Assembly (NCBI GenBank): GCA_047777415.1
Contig: JBKEEO010000001.1
Span: forward strand, 558,001-622,000
Direction: 5' to 3'
Origin: Caproicibacter sp047777415
GTDB taxonomy: Bacteria > Bacillota > Clostridia > Oscillospirales > Acutalibacteraceae
Length of the DNA stretch: 64,000 nucleotides
Under the pieces are notes generated by a model. The model made no database searches, was not told the DNA's origin, and saw nothing but the letters and a program-made list of their open reading frames with translations. Position 1 is the stretch's first letter. Each line of letters opens with the position of its first letter. Both the position numbers and the translations under genes were made by a program. Of the stretch, positions 16,868 to 25,510 are shown in pieces.

Positions 16868-17386
16868 ATGAAAAATCAAACAGATCATACACGCGCGCTG
16901 GTGCGCGCAGCAATGATTGCAGCCCTTTACACTGCACTGACCCTTCTGTCCGCCCTTTGGGGGCTTGCCTATGGCCCGGTTCAGTTTCGGGTTTCCGAAG
17001 CTCTGACTATTCTTCCCGTCTTTACCGCTTCCGCGGTGCCGGGTCTGACCGTGGGGTGTTTTTTGGCAAACTTATTCAGCGGTTACAGCACGGATATGAT
17101 TGTGGGTACGCTTGCTACGCTGATTGCCGCGGTAGGAACACGGCTTTTGAGCAACATCCGCTGGCACGGTCTGCCGATTTTGGCTCCCCTGCCGCCGGTT
17201 TTAGTCAATGCGGTGTTTGTCGGGGCTGAAATTGTCATTTTATCGCCCGGAGGTTTTGCCTGGGCGGAATTTTTTACGCAAGCTATTTCCGTTGGATTGG
17301 GTGAATTGGCCGTCTGTTACGGATTGGGGCTTCCGCTCGCCGCCTTGATTAATTCCCACAAAGCGGTGATAAAATTATTTGAATAG
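16868..17386 (+). CDS. queT: QueT-family queuosine precursor transporter
   Basis: A 172-residue membrane protein of the QueT family, predicted substrate-binding S component of an energy-coupling factor importer for preQ1 or another queuosine precursor. About five or six hydrophobic helices are visible, with the family block FRVSEALTILPVF near residue 43 and GCFLANLFSGYSTDMIVGTLATL near 70. Expression appears controlled by the preQ1 riboswitch directly upstream. trkH starts 16 bp after the stop codon and may be co-transcribed, although the functions are unrelated. Confidence 0.93.
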   Translation: MKNQTDHTRALVRAAMIAALYTALTLLSALWGLAYGPVQFRVSEALTILPVFTASAVPGLTVGCFLANLFSGYSTDMIVGTLATLIAAVGTRLLSNIRWHGLPILAPLPPVLVNAVFVGAEIVILSPGGFAWAEFFTQAISVGLGELAVCYGLGLPLAALINSHKAVIKLFE

Positions 17387-17401
17387 TTTCATGGCGACGA
17401 G

Positions 17402-18796
17402 GTGAATGAAATGGAAGAAGAGATCCCTTCCTTAAAAAAGAAACTGAAGGGTATCCCTCCTGTTCGACTGATTGTGGTAAGTTTTCTGCTGATGATTTTA
17501 GCAGGTGCAATTTTGCTTTGCCTGCCGGTATCCGCAAGAAGCGGCAGGCCTACCCCACCGTTGGATGCACTGTTCACAGCAACATCCGCGGTCTGTGTTA
17601 CAGGGCTGGTGGTGTTTGACACCTGGTCCCACTGGAATCTTTTCGGACAAGCGGTCATTTTGCTCCTAATTCAAATCGGAGGGCTTGGCCTTGTGACGTT
17701 CACCACCGGATTTACGCTTTTGCTGAGAAGGAAACTGGGTTTTCGGGATATGCAGCTTGCGGTGGAAAGTACAGCGGGCAGCGTCCTGCATGTCCGGCGC
17801 CTGATTAAAATTATTCTGTTGTTTACATTTCTGTGCGAGGCCGTCGGCGCAATTCTTTTGATGCTGCGTTTTGTGCCGCAGTACGGCCTTCACGGCGTAT
17901 GGATTTCTATCTTTACTGCAGTTTCCGCCTACTGCAATGCCGGATTTGACATTCTTGGATTTATAAAACCAGGAATCAGTCTGACAGGCTTTGCGAATGA
18001 CCCTCTTGTTTCCCTCACCGTCGCCATGTTGATTATAACCGGCGGACTTGGTTTCGTCGTGATTAACGATATTTTCTACGCAAAAATTTACCCACACCTA
18101 AAAAGGCAGCGCTTACATTCGCTGCAGTTTCACAGCCAGATTGTTCTGGGTATCACGCTGCTGTTGCTTGTAGTGGGAACCGTGTTGTTTTTCATCGGTG
18201 AAAACGGCGGCACGCTGTGCAATATGAGTCTCGGAGAAAAACTGAACGTATCCTTTTTTCAGTCCGTCACGGTTCGCACGGCGGGTTTTAATATGGTTGA
18301 CACAGCTTCTTTGCGCGACATCACCAAATTGTTGATGGTGATATTTATGTTCATCGGAGCTTCCCCGGGTTCAACCGGAGGTGGCATTAAGACAACTACA
18401 TTCGTTGTGCTGGCCTCGGCCGTCGTGAGTGTCATGCGCGGCAACGAAGACGCTGTTGTTCTAAAACGCAGACTGGATAAGTTCACGGTATATCGTGCCC
18501 TGACCATTCTAACCATCGGCGTATTGATCATTATTATTACTTCGGCAATCATTATGGCAACCAGTTCCGCAATCAGCGGTGTGGATGCCCTGTTTGAAGC
18601 CACCAGTGCATTCGGAACGGTTGGACTGACGGCCAATGTCACTCCAACCTTAAAGCCCTTCGCCAAACTGGCGGTTATCTGCGCCATGTATATCGGGCGT
18701 GTAGGCCCGGTTTCTCTTGGTCTGGCGTTTACCCTTCGCAAAGGACGCTCTTCTTCCGGTTCCGTATTGCCGGAAGGCAAAATCGTGGTAGGCTGA
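17402..18796 (+). CDS. TrkH/KtrB-family potassium uptake membrane subunit
   Basis: A 464-residue K+ translocating subunit. The four selectivity-filter loops typical of the family are all present: SAVCVTGLVV, YCNAGFDI, VRTAGFNMV and SAFGTVGLT, each between pairs of membrane helices. Length and four-fold MPM repeat fit KtrB more than the larger TrkH of Gram-negatives. The partner regulatory subunit (KtrA/TrkA) is not in the window, so it must lie elsewhere. ATG 17402 follows GAGGTGA closely. Confidence 0.93.
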   Translation: MNEMEEEIPSLKKKLKGIPPVRLIVVSFLLMILAGAILLCLPVSARSGRPTPPLDALFTATSAVCVTGLVVFDTWSHWNLFGQAVILLLIQIGGLGLVTFTTGFTLLLRRKLGFRDMQLAVESTAGSVLHVRRLIKIILLFTFLCEAVGAILLMLRFVPQYGLHGVWISIFTAVSAYCNAGFDILGFIKPGISLTGFANDPLVSLTVAMLIITGGLGFVVINDIFYAKIYPHLKRQRLHSLQFHSQIVLGITLLLLVVGTVLFFIGENGGTLCNMSLGEKLNVSFFQSVTVRTAGFNMVDTASLRDITKLLMVIFMFIGASPGSTGGGIKTTTFVVLASAVVSVMRGNEDAVVLKRRLDKFTVYRALTILTIGVLIIIITSAIIMATSSAISGVDALFEATSAFGTVGLTANVTPTLKPFAKLAVICAMYIGRVGPVSLGLAFTLRKGRSSSGSVLPEGKIVVG

Positions 18797-18812
18797 CTGT
18801 TCTTGAATATCC

Positions 18813-18847
18813 GGCGTTTCGGAAAATTCCGAAGCGCCTATTTTTTT
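18813..18847 (+). terminator. Intrinsic terminator after trkH
   Basis: GGCGTTTCGG pairs with CCGAAGCGCC around AAAATT, followed after TA by T7. Confidence 0.88.
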
Positions 18848-18938
18848 GCATTTTAGCGGTTAAACTTTCCTTCTTATTAAAAAATAATAAAAAGCAAAAA
18901 CACAGAACAGACGGCGGCGGAATTTGGACATTTGGGCT

Positions 18939-18967
18939 GCATATTCTTCCATGTTTCAGGCAGAATA
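18939..18967 (+). promoter_or_regulatory. Candidate forespore (sigma-G/sigma-F type) promoter for spoVACD
   Basis: GCATA (18939-18943), 17 bp, CAGAATA (18961-18967) resembles the sigma-G consensus GYATA / CATNNTA with one mismatch. The start would lie only ~25 bases before the spoVAC codon, and no sigma-A promoter is visible. SpoVA genes are forespore-transcribed in other spore formers. Confidence 0.55.
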
Positions 18968-18998
18968 AAGGTAGCTGAAATGAAAGGGGAAAAGAACA

Positions 18999-19442
18999 TT
19001 GAAAGTTACGAAAATAGAATATAAAGCGATGGCGCAAAAAGCTTCCCCTCCAACCAAATGGGGTAAAAATATGCTGATGGCCTTCCTCTTCGGCGGCAGC
19101 ATCTGCACCTTGGGGCAAGCATTTCTCCACCTATACATGTACTGGGGTCTGGATAAGAAAAGTTCCGGCACATTCGTTTCCATAACCCTAATCTTCCTCA
19201 GCGCGCTGCTGACCGCACTGCGTGTCTATGATAATATTGCCAAACACGCGGGGGCGGGCTCGCTGGTGCCAATCACCGGATTTGCAAACTCGGTTGTTTC
19301 GCCTGCCATGGAATTTAAAAACGAAGGATATGTCATGGGCATCGGCGGCAAAATGTTCGTCATTGCCGGGCCGGTGCTGGTATATGGAACAACCGCATCG
19401 ATTTTGTACGGACTGATTCTATGGTTCTTCCATTTATATTAA
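18999..19442 (+). CDS. spoVAC: Stage V sporulation protein AC
   Basis: A 147-residue inner-membrane protein needed for dipicolinic acid movement across the spore membrane; in Bacillus it acts as a mechanosensitive channel during germination. Hydrophobic segments lie near residues 27-47, 58-75 and 115-145. The diagnostic stretch GAGSLVPITGFANSVVSPAMEFKNEGYVMGIGGK is split here as AGSLVPITGFANSVVSPA followed by MEFKNEGYVMGIGGK. Translation probably starts at TTG 18999, about nine bases after GGGGA; an upstream ATG at 18980 is out of frame. spoVAD follows after 16 bp. Confidence 0.95.
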   Translation: MKVTKIEYKAMAQKASPPTKWGKNMLMAFLFGGSICTLGQAFLHLYMYWGLDKKSSGTFVSITLIFLSALLTALRVYDNIAKHAGAGSLVPITGFANSVVSPAMEFKNEGYVMGIGGKMFVIAGPVLVYGTTASILYGLILWFFHLY

Positions 19443-19458
19443 CGGGGGAGTGGAACGT

Positions 19459-20481
19459 ATGCCGCAGAGAAAAGGAAAGTACACGTTTGAACTGACGACA
19501 AAACCTGTTATTCTTAGCTATGCGGCGGTCGTCGGCAAAAAAGAGGGTGAAGGTCCTTTTGGCAGCTATTACGACCAATGCCACAACGACACAACTCTTG
19601 GGGAAACAAGCTGGGAAAAAGCTGAAAGCCGCATGCAGAACGAGGCTGTGAATATTGCCCTGCGCAAGGCCGGCCTCAAAAACACCGATATCAACTGCAT
19701 CTTCGCCGGAGACCTGCTCAACCAGTGCATTTCCTCAACTTTTGGATTAAAAGGCCTAAACATCCCGTTTCTCGGTCAATTCGGAGCCTGCTCCACCATG
19801 GCGCAGACGCTTGGCATTGCCTCTCTGTTCGTCGAATCGGGTGCCGCAAAACGCGCCGCTGCAGTTACCTCCTCCCATTTTTGCTCCGCAGAACGCCAGT
19901 TTCGCTTACCGCTGGAATACGGGGGACAGCGTGCGCCGACCGCTCAGTGGACAGCTACGGCCGCCGGAGCTGTGCTGCTCGGAAACCGAGAGCACAACCC
20001 TTCGGCGAAAGTGAGCCTGAATGCCATTACGTTTGGCAGAATTGTGGATTTCGGCATCAAGGATGCAAGCAATATGGGCGCGGCTATGGCTCCGGCCGCA
20101 GCACAGACACTGCTGGACTTTTTTGAGGACACCGCCACATCACCACAGGACTACGACCTGATTCTGACAGGGGATTTAGGCTATGTGGGAAGCGAACTGC
20201 TGCAACAAATCCTGCAAAGGGAAGATATTGATATTAAACCGGTGCACAACGACTGCGGCCTGATGATCTACGACCGGGAAAAGCAGGACGTCCACGCCGG
20301 CGGTTCCGGCTGCGGGTGCAGCGCGGCAATCCTATGCTCCGCTATTTTGCAGCAGATGGAACATGGACAGCTTCATAAGGTATTGTTTATCGGTACGGGT
20401 GCGCTGATGTCCCCGACTTCCTCTCAGCAGGGGGAAAGCATTCCCAGCGTTGCGCACCTTGTTTTCCTAACCGACGAATAA
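19459..20481 (+). CDS. spoVAD: Stage V sporulation protein AD
   Basis: A 340-residue soluble protein with a thiolase-like fold that binds dipicolinic acid and works with SpoVAC in loading it into the spore. Recognisable blocks are EGPFGSYYDQCHNDTTLGE, GACSTMAQTLGIAS and GGSGCGCSAAI. GTG 19450 overlaps the GGGGGAG ribosome binding site, so ATG 19459, eight bases beyond it, is taken as the start. The usual third gene spoVAE is absent: a convergent phosphohexomutase gene ends about 105 bp downstream. Confidence 0.95.
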   Translation: MPQRKGKYTFELTTKPVILSYAAVVGKKEGEGPFGSYYDQCHNDTTLGETSWEKAESRMQNEAVNIALRKAGLKNTDINCIFAGDLLNQCISSTFGLKGLNIPFLGQFGACSTMAQTLGIASLFVESGAAKRAAAVTSSHFCSAERQFRLPLEYGGQRAPTAQWTATAAGAVLLGNREHNPSAKVSLNAITFGRIVDFGIKDASNMGAAMAPAAAQTLLDFFEDTATSPQDYDLILTGDLGYVGSELLQQILQREDIDIKPVHNDCGLMIYDREKQDVHAGGSGCGCSAAILCSAILQQMEHGQLHKVLFIGTGALMSPTSSQQGESIPSVAHLVFLTDE

Positions 20482-20528
20482 CTGCCTCAATGGACGGTTT
20501 ATCGACCCAAACCACTGGGGAAAGAAAT

Positions 20529-20571
20529 AACCGCCGCAGGCGCGAAAGTTTTTTCACACCGGGCGGCGGTT
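20529..20571. terminator. Hairpin between convergent spoVAD and phosphohexomutase genes
   Basis: AACCGCCGC (20529-20537) pairs with GCGGCGGTT (20563-20571); the loop is long and the T-run short, so it is a weak terminator candidate usable from either side. Confidence 0.6.
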
Positions 20572-20586
20572 TCTCTGTGTTTCAAT

Positions 20587-22113
20587 TTATAAAGCTTTTT
20601 TCAGCGGGGAAAGATCCAGTTCCTTGCAGGTGTTTAGATACTTGGCCAATTGTTTTAGAATCAGTGCAGTACCTCCCTTGCTGTCGCTTTCCACATTCAG
20701 CGGCATAATCGGATCGTGTACGCTCAGCCGAAGCAAAAACCAACCATCTCCATGCTCCTTATCCAGTGAAACACGCACGCCTTCAAAATTATTCGGTGCC
20801 ACAGTCCAGCCGGGCTGTTTGCGCGCGTATTGCTCAAGGCCGGAGATAATGCTCTCTCCGCATGCGCGAAAATCCTCTTCCAAAATCGGGAACCGCAGTT
20901 CCATGGCCTCGGCAGGCTCGCGCAGCGGCAAAAGCAAATCCGCTATGGTCTTGCCCTTGGCACGCAGGCGTGCGGCAAGAATGATAATCTTTGTCACCAG
21001 ATAAGCGCCGTCATCAAGGAAATAGTTATCCCTCATGGCCGCGTGGCCGGAGGTTTCAATCGCAAGCGGACAGTCCACGCCGTTTTGATTCAAGCGTACA
21101 GCCTCATTGATGACGTTACGGTATCCGCGCTTAAATCTGTGATGTTTTCCCCCAAGCGTTTTTTCGATGTATTCCGTCAGTCCGCTGGATGTGACCGAGT
21201 CGGTGACGACGGTTCCTCCGGGGCAATTTTCCAGCGCAATGTAAGAGGCCAGCGCAACCAGGCGATTGCGGTTGATTTCCTCTCCGGATGCGTCAACAGC
21301 ACCGCCGCGGTCTACGTCGGTATCAAAAATAACGCCAAGATCCGCCCCTGCATTCAGCACTGCCTGGCATACAGAATGCATCGCCGTTTCATTTTCCGGG
21401 TTTGGAATGTGGTTTGGGAACATACCGTCCGGCTCTAAGAACTGACTGCCGGAAATATCGGCTCCAAGCGGCTCCAAAACATCCCGTGCGTAAAATCCGC
21501 CCGCGCCGTTTCCGGCATCGACTACAATATGAAAGCCGGCAAGGGGCTTTTCATAGTCGGCAACATTGACCTCCCGGCGAATCATCTCGCGCAGGTCGGC
21601 ACAATAACGGCTCATGTAATCGACCTGTTCTAATACGCCCTCCCCGGGGGCTGGCTTGTCCCCGTTCTGCGCATGGAGAAGAATCTGTTCAATATCCGGC
21701 CCATCCAGTCCGCCGTCCGGCGTAAAAAACTTTAGGCCGTTGCGGTTCCACGGATGGTGGCTTGCGGTAATCTGCACAGAACCGTCGCAGGAAAGAGCGC
21801 GTGTGACATGGAACATGGAGGGCGTGGAGGCAAGTCCGCAGTCCAAAACCCGCACTCCCGAAGAAAGCAGCGCGCCGGAAACAGCATGGAATATGCGCTT
21901 TGCTGAAACGCGGCTGTCATGCCCGATTGCGATGGTTAATTCCGCAGCACTTTTCCCTGTGCGCTCTGCCAGCCACAGCACAAAGCCGTCCGCCAGTTTT
22001 TTAAGGGTGTCATCGGTTAAATTTACGTCTTCTCCGGCAACACCCTCGCTGGCAATACCGCGGATATCCGTCCCGCTTTTTAAATTTTTCCAGTAGGCAG
22101 TCAACAAATTCAT
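20587..22113 (-). CDS. Phosphoglucomutase/phosphomannomutase family protein
   Basis: A 508-residue alpha-D-phosphohexomutase, interconverting hexose 1- and 6-phosphates for nucleotide-sugar synthesis. The catalytic phosphoserine motif is TASHHPWNRNG near residue 120, the metal site is DTDVDRGG near 265, and the sugar-binding ETSGHAAMRDNYFLDDGAY follows near 360. The C-terminal phosphate-binding domain is present. The substrate (glucose, mannose or glucosamine) cannot be decided. ATG 22113 follows AAAGGGG; the frame continues 32 codons upstream into the divergent ABC gene leader but has no ribosome site there. Confidence 0.92.
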   Translation of the reverse strand: MNLLTAYWKNLKSGTDIRGIASEGVAGEDVNLTDDTLKKLADGFVLWLAERTGKSAAELTIAIGHDSRVSAKRIFHAVSGALLSSGVRVLDCGLASTPSMFHVTRALSCDGSVQITASHHPWNRNGLKFFTPDGGLDGPDIEQILLHAQNGDKPAPGEGVLEQVDYMSRYCADLREMIRREVNVADYEKPLAGFHIVVDAGNGAGGFYARDVLEPLGADISGSQFLEPDGMFPNHIPNPENETAMHSVCQAVLNAGADLGVIFDTDVDRGGAVDASGEEINRNRLVALASYIALENCPGGTVVTDSVTSSGLTEYIEKTLGGKHHRFKRGYRNVINEAVRLNQNGVDCPLAIETSGHAAMRDNYFLDDGAYLVTKIIILAARLRAKGKTIADLLLPLREPAEAMELRFPILEEDFRACGESIISGLEQYARKQPGWTVAPNNFEGVRVSLDKEHGDGWFLLRLSVHDPIMPLNVESDSKGGTALILKQLAKYLNTCKELDLSPLKKAL

Positions 22114-22182
22114 GGCCCCTTTCGTTGTTTGTGTTCTTTCATTATAGAATTCGCACAGATATTTGTAAACTATGGAGAAGAA

Positions 22183-22869
22183 ATGAAACCTCTCATTACT
22201 GTGAATCATTTAACAAAAGTATATCATATGGGAGAATCTCAAGTCTACGCGCTAAGCGATGTCACCCTCCGCATTAACTGCGGCGAATTTCTCGCCATTG
22301 TGGGACGCTCCGGCAGCGGAAAATCCACACTGATGAATATCATCGGCTGTCTGGACACACCCACTTCCGGCGAGTATTATCTGGAAGGCGTAGATGTTTT
22401 CAAACTGAGCGAAAGCAAGCTAACACAAATCCGCAACCGAAAAATCGGTTTTATCTTTCAGAATTTTAACCTGCTTGGCGGGCAGGATGCGCTGGAAAAC
22501 GTTGAGTTGCCTTTGTTTTACCGTAAAATTCCCCGTTCCGAACGGCGTGCGCTAGCGCAAGAGGCCTTGGAGCAAGTGGGGCTGGGCAGCAGAATGCATC
22601 ACCGGCCCGCACAGATGAGTGGCGGGCAACAGCAGCGGGTTGCCATTGCCCGTGCAATTGCCGCAAAGCCGCCTATCATCCTTGCGGATGAACCGACCGG
22701 CAACCTGGATTCCCGCTCCGGCAGCGAGGTCATGGAGATTCTTCATTCACTGCACCGTTCCGGGCGCACTGTCGTGCTGATTACGCATGACGACCGAATT
22801 GCCGACACAGCGGATCGAGTGATTCAAATTCAAGATGGAAAAATAATCGGAGAGAAAAAACGGAATTGA
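22183..22869 (+). CDS. ABC transporter ATP-binding protein, MacB/LolD-like
   Basis: A 228-residue ATPase with Walker A GRSGSGKST, signature SGGQQQR, Walker B IILADEP and the H-loop LITHDD. The pattern LADEPTGNLDS and overall sequence place it among lipoprotein, macrolide or peptide export ATPases. It is an orphan: no FtsX/MacB-type permease is adjacent. ATG 22183, three bases after GGAGAAG, is preferred over the upstream in-frame ATG 22129, which would overlap the divergent promoter region. Confidence 0.92.
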   Translation: MKPLITVNHLTKVYHMGESQVYALSDVTLRINCGEFLAIVGRSGSGKSTLMNIIGCLDTPTSGEYYLEGVDVFKLSESKLTQIRNRKIGFIFQNFNLLGGQDALENVELPLFYRKIPRSERRALAQEALEQVGLGSRMHHRPAQMSGGQQQRVAIARAIAAKPPIILADEPTGNLDSRSGSEVMEILHSLHRSGRTVVLITHDDRIADTADRVIQIQDGKIIGEKKRN

Positions 22870-22892
22870 CAAAATAACCCGAGTGTTATAAT
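22866..22892 (+). promoter_or_regulatory. Promoter for the 87-codon gene
   Basis: TTGACA (22866-22871) and TATAAT (22887-22892) are both perfect but 15 bp apart; a 17-bp alternative uses TAATAT. The -35 box overlaps the stop codon of the ABC gene. Confidence 0.65.
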
Positions 22893-22950
22893 ATGAAAAT
22901 AATTTATTTCTCAGATAAAAATATGTAACGCATAAAAAGGAGGTATGCTT

Positions 22951-23214
22951 ATGCCCTCTCCAGTTCAACTTCATGATGTGGATGTAAAAGCATTTTTGAA
23001 AGTTCTTGATGAATGCAAGGGCAAAGTTTTCCTAGTCACTGATGAAGGTGACCGGCTTAACCTAAAAAGTAAACTCAGCCAGCTAGTCGGCCTTACAAGC
23101 TTGATTGAAGGCGGTAAAATCGTGGAAGCTTCTGTAAAGTGCGAAAATCCCGAGGATGAAACCAAGCTATTCCGTTTTAATTTGTTTGGAAATGATGGAA
23201 AAGAGCCAAAATAA
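22951..23214 (+). CDS. Small conserved protein of unknown function
   Basis: An 87-residue soluble protein beginning MPSPVQLHDVDVKAFLKVLD and containing GKVFLVTDEGDRLNLKSKLS and LTSLIEGGKI. I recall similar short proteins in related clostridia carrying uninformative or misleading names (for example poly-A polymerase), but no function is established and none is claimed. The predicted fold is alpha/beta. AGGAGG (22938-22943) is seven bases from ATG 22951; ATG 22945 is too close. It is transcribed from its own promoter. Confidence 0.8.
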   Translation: MPSPVQLHDVDVKAFLKVLDECKGKVFLVTDEGDRLNLKSKLSQLVGLTSLIEGGKIVEASVKCENPEDETKLFRFNLFGNDGKEPK

Positions 23215-23227
23215 CAAGATATAAAAT

Positions 23228-23255
23228 CAGCCGGAGTGCATAACCGCTCCGGCTG
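23228..23255. terminator. Hairpin between convergent genes
   Basis: CAGCCGGAG pairs with CTCCGGCTG around GTGCATAACCG. The T-run is poor on both strands, so termination efficiency is uncertain. Confidence 0.55.
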
Positions 23256-23272
23256 TTCCTGTATTGTATTTA

Positions 23273-24493
23273 TCAAATATCGTCGTTAAAGAACTTATCC
23301 CAGTCAAACTCTTTCTTTTTTTCTGCAGACGGCCTTGTTTGCAGCCGTGCAGAGTCTTGACTGCTCGGCTGCCGTATTTGGCGGACTTGATGAGGAATGG
23401 GCATGGTATCTTCATTGTCCGAACTTCTTCTCGGCGTCTGGCTGGGTTTTGTGCTGTCATGAGGAGTTTCGCTGTGCGAGCTGATATCGATAAATTCCAT
23501 ACCGTCGTAATCATCGCGGCCTGTGCGCGGGCCTCGTCCGCGCGGACCGGGATCACTGAAAAACTGTAAATAAATGAATGTTCCAATGCCGCATGCGGAC
23601 AAAACAATGAGGGTAATCCCGAGCGGAAACAGCCACGACGAACCGCCTCCCTGTGACGCGGCAGAGGATGTTTGTTCAGAGGCAACACCTGCAGCGGAAC
23701 CCAATTGAGATTCCGTGGAGAGAATGGACTCCCAGTCCTCAGAAGAAAGAACGTCCGGATCGCTTGTGGCCGCTTGAGCCTGAGAAGCCGCACGTTCAAT
23801 TTCTTGCTGATGCGTGTCCACACTTGCATAGCTGGACGGCTTTGCGCTGCTGGATTCTGAAACCTGAGTCCACTGCGCGGTCAGCGTCATTTCCGAATAT
23901 ATTTGAAAAGTAGGTGAAACCTGTGTACCGTTCACCGTCCAGTAATCAAATACATATCCATCGCGCGACGGAGTAGGAAGATCCTGTACCAGCGTCCCGG
24001 GTTCTACATTGACAACCCTGATGCCGTTGCCGTCGTTGTAGTCCAACTTGACAGAAACACTTGCATTATCCTGCGGCACATCCACATTCCCCGTGCCGTC
24101 CATTCCCGGGGAAACTTCCACCTCGCTGTCGGGATTATCTTGATTTTCCTCACCATTGACCGGCGTTTCATCGTCGTTTGGTTGATTTTCTTCATCATCC
24201 ACTACGGTATCGTTATCATGTTCTTGATTTTCATCGTCAATCCCTTGGTCTTCTTCTCCGCCGTTTTCTTGATTTTCCTCATCATTGTAGGAAGAGTCTC
24301 CCTGTAAAGATGTATTCTCTTCCCACACAACAATTTGTCCCTCGGTAGGCACTATAATGTCAGATGAAGACGATTCGTCTTCCCTGGGAATTCCCTGCTG
24401 CGCATACGCGGTCATTGTCAGCAACACCGTACTGAGGAACACCGTAAACAGCACAACTATGTACTTTTGTACTTTCTTGCTCATGGCATGCAA
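23273..24493 (-). CDS. Secreted, membrane-anchored acidic protein with InlB-type beta repeat
   Basis: A 406-residue protein in five parts: a signal peptide (residues ~5-32, VVLFTVFLSTVLLTMTAYA), a low-complexity region of Asp/Glu/Asn repeats built on units such as DDENQ and GEENQ (~60-130), one Listeria-Bacteroides (InlB B) repeat (VKLDYNDGNGIRVVNVEPGT ... YVFDYWTVNG ... MTLTAQWTQ, ~150-215), a Ser/Ala-rich stalk, and a membrane helix (SSWLFPLGITLIVLSACGIG, ~300) followed by a basic Arg/Pro/Ser-rich cytoplasmic tail. This suggests a cell-surface protein with binding function; no partner is visible. Either ATG 24493 or 24484 could start it. Confidence 0.85.
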   Translation of the reverse strand: MHAMSKKVQKYIVVLFTVFLSTVLLTMTAYAQQGIPREDESSSSDIIVPTEGQIVVWEENTSLQGDSSYNDEENQENGGEEDQGIDDENQEHDNDTVVDDEENQPNDDETPVNGEENQDNPDSEVEVSPGMDGTGNVDVPQDNASVSVKLDYNDGNGIRVVNVEPGTLVQDLPTPSRDGYVFDYWTVNGTQVSPTFQIYSEMTLTAQWTQVSESSSAKPSSYASVDTHQQEIERAASQAQAATSDPDVLSSEDWESILSTESQLGSAAGVASEQTSSAASQGGGSSWLFPLGITLIVLSACGIGTFIYLQFFSDPGPRGRGPRTGRDDYDGMEFIDISSHSETPHDSTKPSQTPRRSSDNEDTMPIPHQVRQIRQPSSQDSARLQTRPSAEKKKEFDWDKFFNDDI

Positions 24494-24588
24494 ATCCTCT
24501 CAAAACGAACTTTATTCATATTATCATAATTTTGAGCCAAAATACAACCGGAATAGTGGGAACCGAAACAATATTTTCCTCATAATGT

Positions 24589-24617
24589 TTGATTCCCATA
24601 CCGCGCAGTGTTATAAT
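24589..24617 (+). promoter_or_regulatory. Promoter for degV
   Basis: TTGATT (24589-24594), 17 bp, TATAAT (24612-24617), 33 bases ahead of the start codon. Confidence 0.8.
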
Positions 24618-24649
24618 AATGCTTAATTCAAATTGGAGGAGATTCTTTC

Positions 24650-25492
24650 ATGGCGGTTTTGATCAGCGCTGACAGCGCCTGCGACTTGTTCCCGGATTTA
24701 TACAAGCAGCGGGAAATCACCATTGTACCTCTGTCGATCAACATCGGCGACGAGTCCTATAAAGATATATTTGAAATCGAGCCGGATGAATTATTTAGGG
24801 ATTATGAACAGACAAAGCAACTTCCAAAAACCGCAGCGCCCCCTCCGGTCGACTTTTTTGAAGTATTTCGCAAAGCTGCAGAAAATGGCGACAGCGTGGT
24901 GCATCTTGCCATGAACTCCAAATTTTCCTCATCGTATCAAAATGCTTGCATCGCCGCTAAAGAATTTGAAAATGTCCATGTTGTAAACACATACACATTA
25001 AGCTCCGCACAGGGATTATTGGTACTCCGCGCGGCAGATATGCGCGATGCGGGCTGCTCCGCACAAGAAATTTATGACCAAATGGAGCAGGACAAAAAAA
25101 AGATTCGTGCCTATGTGCTGCTGGACACGCTGGAATTTGCATACCGCGGCGGCCGAGCGACCATGCTGCAAATGTTCGGCGCAAATCTTTTAAAACTGCG
25201 CCCCTGCTTGCTTTTAAACAACGCAGGGGAACTCTCCGTGCACAAAAAGTTTCGCGGAAACTTCCGGCAAGTCTGCCGCGAATATGCCCGGTTTATTTTG
25301 TCGCAGCCAAACAAGGACACTCAGCGCGCCTTTGTGTCCACCACCGGAATGGATCGGGCGCTTTTTGACGAAATTGTGGAGATTGTAAAGGACAGCGGAC
25401 AGTTCGAAGAAGTGCTCACATCCCGTGCAGGATGCGCAATGACAACACATACCGGGCCGAACACCCTGGTGATATTTTACATGGAAAAATGA
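24650..25492 (+). CDS. DegV family fatty acid-binding protein
   Basis: A 280-residue DegV protein. These bind a fatty acid between two domains and, as FakB, present it to the FakA kinase so that exogenous fatty acids can enter phospholipid synthesis. Family features are the N-terminal ISADSACDL, the YKDIFEIEPDELF segment, PKTAAPPPVDFFEVF, and GGRATMLQMFGANLLKLRPCL in the second domain. No fakA is in the window, so its specific role is inferred. GGAGGAG precedes the ATG; a GNAT gene follows after 18 bp. Confidence 0.93.
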   Translation: MAVLISADSACDLFPDLYKQREITIVPLSINIGDESYKDIFEIEPDELFRDYEQTKQLPKTAAPPPVDFFEVFRKAAENGDSVVHLAMNSKFSSSYQNACIAAKEFENVHVVNTYTLSSAQGLLVLRAADMRDAGCSAQEIYDQMEQDKKKIRAYVLLDTLEFAYRGGRATMLQMFGANLLKLRPCLLLNNAGELSVHKKFRGNFRQVCREYARFILSQPNKDTQRAFVSTTGMDRALFDEIVEIVKDSGQFEEVLTSRAGCAMTTHTGPNTLVIFYMEK

Positions 25493-25510
25493 AGAAAGAG
25501 ATGTGATATC

